Assembly (NCBI GenBank): GCA_044222245.1
Contig: JBGANQ010000023.1
Location: forward strand, 38,671 to 102,670
Source of the DNA: CALFML01 sp044222245
Lineage (GTDB): Bacteria > Myxococcota_A > Polyangia > Palsa-1104 > JAEUJZ01
Direction: 5' to 3'
DNA length: 64,000 nt
Part shown: positions 16,494 to 23,483 of the stretch, piece by piece
Layout: each line of letters opens with the position of its first letter
How positions within the stretch are numbered: position 1 is the first letter of the stretch
Position numbers and translations under genes: made by a program
The notes under the pieces: generated by a model
The model's database searches: none
Told to the model about the DNA's origin: nothing
What the model saw: only the letters and a program-made list of their open reading frames with translations

Positions 16494-17609
16494 ATGTTGC
16501 GGGCGCTTGTGGGCTGCATCCTGATGCTGTGGGCGGGGCTCGCGCGAGCCGACGAGCCGCCGCGCGCGCCGTCCTACCTGTGCCCGGACGAGCAGGCGCG
16601 CAGCGATGAGCGCTGCCCAGCGCAGGTCGTGCTTTTGCGGCACGGCTGGGTGGTCGTCGAGGCGCAGCGGCCGCTGCGGGTCGGCGAGCGGCTGCGCCTG
16701 CTCCGCCAGCGCACGGTGCACTGGGCGGCGAGCGGCGGCAACGGCGAGGAGTGGCCGCTGACCGGCGACCAGACCGCCATCCTGGTGATCGAGCGGGTGC
16801 GCGGCCTGCAAGGCGCCGGGCGGCTGGTGCGCAACGGCTATGCCGAGCCTGGCGATGTGGCGGTGCCGACCCGCCACTTCCACGAGTCCCTGCTTTATGG
16901 GGCCCGCTTCCCCAATACCTGGCGGGTGCGCGGCGAGGTCGGGCTAGGCCCGGTGATTGCGTCGCGGGTCGGGCTGGGGCTGTGGCTGAACAGCGCAGTC
17001 GAGTACCGCTTCCGGGCGCCGCTCAAGCTGGCGGTCGAGCTCGGCCCCGGCACGCTGGCCGCCAATCTCGGGCTGAGCGACGGCTCGGGCGCGGCCAGAA
17101 GCCTGGAACCGGTCGTGTTCGGCTCGCTGCGTGGAGTCATCGGCCTGGCCCTGTCGGGCTTCGAGCTGAGCGTGGGCCTGGGCGGCAGCCTGGACACCGG
17201 CCGGCTAAGAGACGGCCGACTGCAGATGAGCCTCGGCACCCGCCTGGGCAGCCTGGACGGTCTGAGCCTGACCGTGGACGGCTACTTCTTTTTGCCCACC
17301 AGCAGCCTGCCGACCCAGTTCGACAGCGCCGCGGCGGCCTTCAACATCCCGGTTCAGCGGCGGGTGACGCTGGTGCTGGCGGCCGCTGGCGGTGCCCCGT
17401 TTTTTGTCTACGCCACCTTCGGTCTGCGCATCTTTGCCCGCGGCACCGGCGGCCCGGGCACCACGATCCTCAGCCTCGGCCTGGGCGGCTTCGGCCTGAG
17501 CGTGCAGCAGAAGTGCCCACCCCCGAGCACCGGGACCCTGGATTGTACGGCGGGCTCGGGGAGCGGCGCCGGACCGCTGTTCCAGCTTGGCTTCGATCAC
17601 CGTTTTTAG
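16494..17609 (+). CDS. Secreted protein, probable outer-membrane beta-barrel
   Basis: The ATG at 16494 gives 371 residues with a clean signal peptide (MLRALVGCILMLWAGLARA). After about 120 residues, the C-terminal two thirds alternate Gly with hydrophobic residues (LGPVIASRVGLGLWLNSAV, FELSVGLGGSLDTG, LSLGLGGFGLSVQ). The chain ends in Phe (GFDHRF). These are features of outer-membrane barrels. Only 5 bp separate it from the preceding gene and 11 bp from the next, so the genes are co-transcribed. Function is unknown. Confidence 0.72.
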   Translation: MLRALVGCILMLWAGLARADEPPRAPSYLCPDEQARSDERCPAQVVLLRHGWVVVEAQRPLRVGERLRLLRQRTVHWAASGGNGEEWPLTGDQTAILVIERVRGLQGAGRLVRNGYAEPGDVAVPTRHFHESLLYGARFPNTWRVRGEVGLGPVIASRVGLGLWLNSAVEYRFRAPLKLAVELGPGTLAANLGLSDGSGAARSLEPVVFGSLRGVIGLALSGFELSVGLGGSLDTGRLRDGRLQMSLGTRLGSLDGLSLTVDGYFFLPTSSLPTQFDSAAAAFNIPVQRRVTLVLAAAGGAPFFVYATFGLRIFARGTGGPGTTILSLGLGGFGLSVQQKCPPPSTGTLDCTAGSGSGAGPLFQLGFDHRF

Positions 17610-17620
17610 GAGACGCGCGC

Positions 17621-18598
17621 ATGGAACGAAGAGAGTTCTTTCAGGCCGGGGCTCTGGGCGCAGTCGCGCTGCTCGGCGCGGGCGGTGCGGCGCAGGCGGC
17701 CCAGGGGCTGAGCACGACCGCGATGGAGCAGTTCCTGGGTCACCTCGATCGCCAGCAGGCGTGGATGGCGCGCCACCCGGTAGACGGCATCCTGGCGGCG
17801 GTGGGCGCCACCGGCACGGCAGAGCGCGGGCGCTGCGAGGCGCTCTTCCGCAAGGTGCTGCGGGCGATGAACCTGACGCGCAGCTTCCGCGAACTGCCCG
17901 CCCTAGGCCGCGCCCACCCGGGCATGCAAGGCCGCATGGCGGCGGCGCTGCCCGAGCTCACCGCCGCGGTAGCCGAGGCGCGCCAGTTCCTGGTCGAGCT
18001 CTCGGCGGCCGATCGGCTGGATCTGCAGCGGACGGTGCGCGCCGAGCCGCAGCTGCTGCCGCGGCTTGGCGAGTATCTGCAGCAGGAGGCGCTGCAGGCC
18101 GGCATTGCCCCCGAGCGCGGCGGCCAGGTGCGGCAGCAGATCGAGCACCTGGACCGGCAGCTGCGCCGCTCGCAGGTGGACGCGGTGCTCGATGAGTATG
18201 TGGCCCGCGCCGACGGGGCGGCGCAGTCGGGCTCGGTCAAGGAGATGGTGCAGCGCCTGGGCGACCGGCTGAGCGCGCCGGCGTTTTATACCCAGCAGCA
18301 GCGGCAGGAGGAGCTCGCCCGCCCGTGGTGGGAGCAGCCGCCGCCCGCGGACTATCCGGGCGCCGGCGAGGTCTACCGGATAGGTGACCCGCCGCCGTCC
18401 GAGGAAGATCGCCAGCGCCGGGTCAACAAGGTGATCACCGGTGCCGTGCTGCTGGGAATCGGCTTTGAGTGGACGGCCTTTGGCCTGGGCTTCATCCCGC
18501 TCACGGTGGGCCTGTCGTCGATCGCCGCCACCCCGGGAGTGCCGATGCTCATCGCCGGCATCGTGCTCCTGTCGGTGTATAGCCGCCGCTCCCGCTGA
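17621..18598 (+). CDS. Tat-type exported protein with C-terminal membrane segments
   Basis: The 325-residue protein begins MERREFFQAGALGAVALLG, a twin-arginine signal with RREFF. Homology and AGGAGA upstream support the ATG at 17621. The middle is helical and Arg/Gln-rich, probably coiled. The last 55 residues contain two hydrophobic segments (TGAVLLGIGFEWTAFGLGF and LIAGIVLLSVYS), so the protein is likely membrane-anchored. Its stop overlaps the next start (TGATG). No known domain is recognised. Tat export usually means folding or cofactor loading before export, which is interesting beside a haem-motif lipoprotein. Confidence 0.7.
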   Translation: MERREFFQAGALGAVALLGAGGAAQAAQGLSTTAMEQFLGHLDRQQAWMARHPVDGILAAVGATGTAERGRCEALFRKVLRAMNLTRSFRELPALGRAHPGMQGRMAAALPELTAAVAEARQFLVELSAADRLDLQRTVRAEPQLLPRLGEYLQQEALQAGIAPERGGQVRQQIEHLDRQLRRSQVDAVLDEYVARADGAAQSGSVKEMVQRLGDRLSAPAFYTQQQRQEELARPWWEQPPPADYPGAGEVYRIGDPPPSEEDRQRRVNKVITGAVLLGIGFEWTAFGLGFIPLTVGLSSIAATPGVPMLIAGIVLLSVYSRRSR

Positions 18599-19902
18599 TG
18601 CGCGGCTGGCTGCTCCTTGTGGGGGTCTGGCTGAGCGGCTGCTCGGGGGCGGTGCTCGGGCGCAGCTACAGCCTCGATCACCAGCATCGCGCCGAGCTGC
18701 GCGCGACCTGGCGCGGCATGGTCGTGCAGCGCGATGGGGTGATGGTGGCGCGCTATCCGCTGGTGGACCTGGACACGCTGCGGCTGAGCGCGCAGGGCGG
18801 CCACCTGGCCTTTGCGGCGCGCACGCGCCTGGGCTGGCAGGTGGTCGTGGACGGCCGGCCGAGCGGTCCGCAGTGGGACGCCGTGCTGCCCGGGTCGCTG
18901 CGCCTGGGCGACGGCGGACAGCTCTCCTTGGTGGCGCGGCGGGCGGCGGCGCTGTTCGTGGTCCATGCAGCTCCGGCGCAGCCGGAGATTACCGAAGGTC
19001 CCTACGACGGCGTGACCGAGCTGCAGGTGGACGAGCCAGCGGCGCACCGCGCCTACATCGCCCGCCGCGGCGCCCTGGCCTTCATTGTGCTGGATGGGCG
19101 CGAGCTGGGCCCGCACGAAGCGGTGGCAGAGCTGAAGCTGAGCCCGCGCGGCGGCCGGTGGGCGGCGATCGTCCGGCGCGCCGGCCGCTGGTGGGTGCTG
19201 CACGAGGGCACGGCGGTGGCCCACGACAGCGCCGCCGGGCTGCGCTTCTGCCCCCGCGGCGAGCACCTGTACTATGTCGCCCGCGACGGTGGGCGCGAGC
19301 GCGTCGTCCACGCCGCCGGCGGCCGCGAAGGCCCGTCGTTTACCCAGGTGGAGTGGCGCACCCTGCAAGCGGCCTCCGGCGATGAGACCACAGGTCCGCT
19401 GTATGTAGCGCAGCGCGCCGAGCAGCGCTTCCTCGTCCACCGCGGCGAGCTCGGTCCGCCCTACGACAGCATCCGCTCGCCGCGGCTGAGCGAGCGGCGC
19501 TCGGCCTACCTCGGCCGCCGCGGCGACCAGGAGCAGGCGGTCATAGATGGCCAGCCCGGCCCCTGGTACGACGAGGTCGCCGATCCGGTGATCGCCGAGG
19601 CCGCCGATTCGGGCTACGCCTACCTGGGGCGGCGGGGGACCCAGGTGTTTCTGGTGCTGCCGGGACGCGAGCTGCCGCTCCGCTGGGCGCTGGCCGGCTC
19701 GCTGACGCTGTGCCCGGATGGCTCGCACGTCGGCCTGCTCGGTGGGGTGAAGGCGCAGGCGCTGCAGCTCCTCATCGACGGCCAGCCGGCTGGCACCTTC
19801 GAGGCGGAGGAGCCCGAGGAGGTGCGCCGGGTGTGGGGCTCCCGCGGCCTCTCGCGGTGGGTCGCCGCCGCGCTGCCCTGCGCCGCGGCGGCGCCGCAGT
19901 GA
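18598..19902 (+). CDS. Lipoprotein with propeller-like repeats
   Basis: This 434-residue protein has a lipobox (VWLSGC, Cys15) and about eight repeats of ~45 residues with the theme V-(I/L)-D-G-x-x-x-G-P-x-(Y/W)-D-x-(V/I), then ARR or GRR. Examples are VVDGRPSGPQWDAV, VLDGRELGPHEAV and VIDGQPGPWYDEV. This pattern fits a beta-propeller of WD40/TolB-like type, usually used for protein or ligand binding. It shares one base with the preceding gene and closes the four-gene run. Function is unknown. Confidence 0.75.
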   Translation: MRGWLLLVGVWLSGCSGAVLGRSYSLDHQHRAELRATWRGMVVQRDGVMVARYPLVDLDTLRLSAQGGHLAFAARTRLGWQVVVDGRPSGPQWDAVLPGSLRLGDGGQLSLVARRAAALFVVHAAPAQPEITEGPYDGVTELQVDEPAAHRAYIARRGALAFIVLDGRELGPHEAVAELKLSPRGGRWAAIVRRAGRWWVLHEGTAVAHDSAAGLRFCPRGEHLYYVARDGGRERVVHAAGGREGPSFTQVEWRTLQAASGDETTGPLYVAQRAEQRFLVHRGELGPPYDSIRSPRLSERRSAYLGRRGDQEQAVIDGQPGPWYDEVADPVIAEAADSGYAYLGRRGTQVFLVLPGRELPLRWALAGSLTLCPDGSHVGLLGGVKAQALQLLIDGQPAGTFEAEEPEEVRRVWGSRGLSRWVAAALPCAAAAPQ

Positions 19903-19941
19903 GCTCGGCGCCGCCGCCGCGCGGCCCAGGGTGTGCGGCGG

Positions 19942-22900
19942 CTAGCCGGCGCTGCGAGTCTTGGGCGCGGTCTCCAGGACCTCGCGCACCTTCTGGGCGA
20001 GCGCCAGGGGCGTAAACGGCTTCTGCAGGAAGGCATCGCGCGAGCCCTCGATGCCGTAACGGACCACCGCATCGTCCATGTACCCGCTTACGTACAGGAT
20101 GGCGATGTCGGGGCGCGTCACCCGGATCGCATCGGCCAGCTCGCGACCGCCGATATCGGGCATCACGACGTCGGTTACAAGCAGGTGGATGGCGCCGCTG
20201 TACGCCGCCGCGGCGCGGCTGGCGGTGGCGCCGCAGTCGGCCTCGATGACCGTGTACCCCTGCAGCCGCAGCGCCATCCCGACCAGCCGCCGCACCCCGG
20301 CTTCGTCCTCGGCAAGGAGGATGGTCTCGTTGCCGCGCGGGACCAGCCGCCCCGGGTCGACCGGGGGCGGCGCAACAACATCGCGCACCGCTGGCAGCAG
20401 GATGCAGAAGCTGGTGCCGCTGCCGGGCTGGCTCTGCACCGAGATCGTGCCGCCGGCCTGCACGACGATGCCGTAGACGGTGGCCAGGCCGAGCCCGGTC
20501 CCCTTGCCCACGCCTTTGGTGGTAAAAAACGGCTCGAAGATCTGCCCGCGGATCTCCTCGCCGATCCCCTGGCCGGTGTCGGACACCGTCAGCTGCGCGT
20601 ACAGGCCGGCCGGGGACTCGGCGGTCTTGGTCGCCAAAGAGGCGGTGCTGGTGGTTATGGTGAGCAGTCCGCCGCGCGGCATGGCGTCGCGTGCGTTGAC
20701 GGCCAGGTTCATCAGCACCTGCTCGAGCTGCCCGGGGTCGATCTTGACCTGCGGCACCGCCGGCGCCAGCTCGGTCAAAAGCCGCACGTCCTCGCCGATT
20801 ACTCGACGCAACAGCCGCGCCGAGGTCGTCACCACCTGGTTCAGATCGAGGATCTTGGGCGCGACGATCGCCTTGCGGCTGAACACCAGCAGCTGCGCGG
20901 TCAGCTCGGCGGCCCGCCAGCCGGCGTCACGGATGGCGGTCAGGGCCTCGCGCTGCGGGTGCGGCTCGGGCAGGTCGCACAAGAGCAGATCCGCTTCCGC
21001 ATTGATGACGGTCAAGAGGTTGTTGAAGTCGTGGGCGACCCCGCCGGCGAGGCGGCCGATGGCGTCCATCTTCTGCGACTGCCGCAGCTGCTCTTCCAGG
21101 GCGCGGCGCGCGGTGATGTCGGTCTGGACGACGACGAAGTGGGTCAGCCGCCCGTCCTCATCGAGGATCGGCGACAGCGACAGCTCGTTCCAAAACGGCG
21201 TGCCGTCCTTGCGATAGTTGCGCAGCTCCTCCGTCCACGGGCGGGCGCGGCGGATCGCCTCGGCGAGCCGGTCGAGCGCCGCGGCGTCGTTGTCGCGGCC
21301 AAACAGGAAGCGGTAGTCGCGGCCGATGACCTCGGAGGCGGTGTAGCCGGTCATGCGCTCGAAGGCGGGGCTGACGTAGATGACGGGATTGCCCGGCAGC
21401 TGCGCATCGGTGATGGTGATGGCCTGGGTGACGGCGCGGATGGCGCGATCGCGCAGCCGCAGCTCGGCCTCGGCGTGCTTGCGTTCGGTGACGTCGCTCA
21501 TCGCGCCGACGACCCGGCGGGCCTGGCCGCGCTCATCGCGGGCGATGTAGCCGCGGTCCTGGATCTCGGCCCAGACGCCGTCAGAGCGCAGGAACCGATA
21601 CTCTTGCGCCCAGTGGTGCTCGGTGCCGGCGATGGCGGCGTGTAGCGAGTCGACCACCCGCTCGCGATCATCGCGGTGGATGTGATCGACCCACCACTGC
21701 CAGGACTCGGCGGTATCCTGGGGACGACCGAACGCCGCGGCATAGCGCTCGCTCCAGAAGACCATGCCGGTGGGCAGGTCGATGTCCCAGACCGCGTCAT
21801 TGGTGGCCAGGATCGCCAGGCGGTAGCGCTCCTCGCTCTCGTAGAGCGCCGTCGCCGCCGCGAAACGCTCGGTGTCGTCGATCGCCACCCCGGTGAGCCG
21901 CAGCGGGGTGCCATCGGGCGCCCGCTCCAGCACGCCGCGCTCGCTAAGCCAGCAGACCGAGCCGTCGTGACGGACGATGCGATAGAAGCTGCGGTGGTCG
22001 GTGCCCGCCGTCAGGCAGGCGGCGATGGCGGCGTCGAAGCTCGCGCGGTCTTCGGGGTGGACGCGGGCGCGCACGGCGCTGAGCGGCTCGGGCGCGCCGG
22101 GGTTTGCCGGGAGGGCGGGCTCGTGGCTGAAGTAGCGCACCATGGCGTCGGCCCGCACGTCCCACACAAACGCGACCGCGCCCGTCACCTCCAGCGCCAG
22201 CCGCAGGCGGCCTTCGCTCTGGCGCAGCGCCTCCTCGGCCTGCTTGCGGCTGCTGATGTCGGTGACGGCCGAGATAAAGTGCAGCGGAGCCCCGGCCGCG
22301 TTGCGGCGCAGCGACGACTTCAGCGTGACCCACACGAGCGAGCCGTCTTTGCGGCGGTAGCGCTTCTCCAGGGTGACGGCCGCGGCCTCTCCGGCGAGCA
22401 GGCGGTCGATCTGGACCTGAGCGGCGGCGAGATCTTCAGGGTAGCTGATGTCCTGAAATCGCAGCGTCAGCAGCTCCTGCCGACTATAGCCGGTGATCTC
22501 GGCCAGGCGGTTATTTACCCGCAGCAGCCGGCCGTCGGGGGCAGTGTGGGCCAGCCCTACCGCGGCCTGCTCGAAGGTCGCGCGGAACTGCTCCTCGCTC
22601 TCGCGCAGCGCCGCCAGCGCCTGCTCGTTGGCGAGCTGCAGGGCGCAGCTGGCCAGCGCCTGCTGGATCGCCGGGACCAGGCGCCCCAGGCGGTCCTTGA
22701 TGAGGTAGTCGAACGCGCCCTGCTTGATGATGTGCACGGCGGCCTCTTCGCCGATGTAACCCGACACCAGGATGAGCGGCGGCGCGGCCGGCTGCTCCTT
22801 GAGAATCGCCAGCGCCCGCAGGCTGTCAAAGGAGGGCAGGTTCCAGTCGCACAGGACGATGTCGGGCTTTTCCTGCAGCGCGGCCAGATAGTCTGCCTCG

Positions 22901-23025
22901 CGATCGACGATGGTCGCACGGACCACCAGGCCGCCGCGCTTGAGCTCGTGGAGGAGCAGCTTGGCGTCTGCCACGCTGTCCTCGACGATGAGGACGTGGA
23001 TGGGGCGCTCGGGCATGGCACTCAT
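19942..23025 (-). CDS. Hybrid histidine kinase: receiver, four PAS (one LOV-like), kinase, receiver
   Basis: The 1027-residue protein starts with a receiver domain (VLIVEDSVAD, phospho-Asp60 in LCDWNLP). Four PAS domains follow at about 138-265, 268-395, 400-525 and 528-650. The last is clearly LOV-like (NPVIYVSPAFERMTGY, NYRKDGTPFWNELSLSP), but the photoactive motif GRNCRFLQ reads GRDYRFLF, with Tyr571 in place of Cys. The kinase core has H665 in VAHDFNNLL and a GTGLGLATVYG G-box. A second receiver ends the protein (D952 in LVTDVVMP). It starts within the stop of the single-receiver gene (ATGA overlap), so the two are translationally coupled. Confidence 0.93.
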   Translation of the reverse strand: MSAMPERPIHVLIVEDSVADAKLLLHELKRGGLVVRATIVDREADYLAALQEKPDIVLCDWNLPSFDSLRALAILKEQPAAPPLILVSGYIGEEAAVHIIKQGAFDYLIKDRLGRLVPAIQQALASCALQLANEQALAALRESEEQFRATFEQAAVGLAHTAPDGRLLRVNNRLAEITGYSRQELLTLRFQDISYPEDLAAAQVQIDRLLAGEAAAVTLEKRYRRKDGSLVWVTLKSSLRRNAAGAPLHFISAVTDISSRKQAEEALRQSEGRLRLALEVTGAVAFVWDVRADAMVRYFSHEPALPANPGAPEPLSAVRARVHPEDRASFDAAIAACLTAGTDHRSFYRIVRHDGSVCWLSERGVLERAPDGTPLRLTGVAIDDTERFAAATALYESEERYRLAILATNDAVWDIDLPTGMVFWSERYAAAFGRPQDTAESWQWWVDHIHRDDRERVVDSLHAAIAGTEHHWAQEYRFLRSDGVWAEIQDRGYIARDERGQARRVVGAMSDVTERKHAEAELRLRDRAIRAVTQAITITDAQLPGNPVIYVSPAFERMTGYTASEVIGRDYRFLFGRDNDAAALDRLAEAIRRARPWTEELRNYRKDGTPFWNELSLSPILDEDGRLTHFVVVQTDITARRALEEQLRQSQKMDAIGRLAGGVAHDFNNLLTVINAEADLLLCDLPEPHPQREALTAIRDAGWRAAELTAQLLVFSRKAIVAPKILDLNQVVTTSARLLRRVIGEDVRLLTELAPAVPQVKIDPGQLEQVLMNLAVNARDAMPRGGLLTITTSTASLATKTAESPAGLYAQLTVSDTGQGIGEEIRGQIFEPFFTTKGVGKGTGLGLATVYGIVVQAGGTISVQSQPGSGTSFCILLPAVRDVVAPPPVDPGRLVPRGNETILLAEDEAGVRRLVGMALRLQGYTVIEADCGATASRAAAAYSGAIHLLVTDVVMPDIGGRELADAIRVTRPDIAILYVSGYMDDAVVRYGIEGSRDAFLQKPFTPLALAQKVREVLETAPKTRSAG

Positions 23026-23468
23026 CTTGCGCCGTAGGGCGCCCTGTTGAAGGAGAGCCAGTAGCGACCGAGCTCGCGGACTACATCAATGAACTTGGCA
23101 AAGTCGACCGGCTTCTGAACGTAGCTGTTAACTCCCAAGCGATAGCTCTCCTCCACGTCATGCTCCTGGCTGGAAGTGGTCATCACCACGATCGGAATCG
23201 TCTTGGTCCGGACATCGGCCTTGAGCTGGCGCAGCACCGTAAGTCCATCGACGAGCGGCAGCTTCAGATCGAGCAGGACGAGCTTGGGCCGCGCCTGCCC
23301 CTTGCGATCGGCGTAGCGGCCGGTGTGCAGCAGGTACTCTAGCGCCTCGGCGCCGTCTCGCAGCACCTGCACGCTGGTGGTCAGGTTGATCTTGCGGAAG
23401 GCGTGAATCGCCAGCTTGATGTCGCTTGGGTTGTCTTCCACAAGGACGATGTCGACCGCGCTGGGCAT
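23022..23468 (-). CDS. Single-domain response regulator (Rcp1-like)
   Basis: The 148-residue product is a lone receiver domain: acidic pocket VEDNPSD, phospho-Asp in VLLDLKLPLVDG, Thr/Ser in VVMTTSS and Lys in YVQKPVDF. The insertion after beta-3 (YADRKGQARPKLVLLDL) and the overall form match Rcp1-type regulators, which partner bacteriophytochrome-like kinases. It has no output domain, so it probably shuttles phosphate between the kinases encoded on each side. It overlaps the downstream hybrid kinase by 4 bp and begins 15 bp after the upstream kinase. Confidence 0.93.
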   Translation of the reverse strand: MPSAVDIVLVEDNPSDIKLAIHAFRKINLTTSVQVLRDGAEALEYLLHTGRYADRKGQARPKLVLLDLKLPLVDGLTVLRQLKADVRTKTIPIVVMTTSSQEHDVEESYRLGVNSYVQKPVDFAKFIDVVRELGRYWLSFNRAPYGAR

Positions 23469-23483
23469 CGGTAGCCGCTCCTT

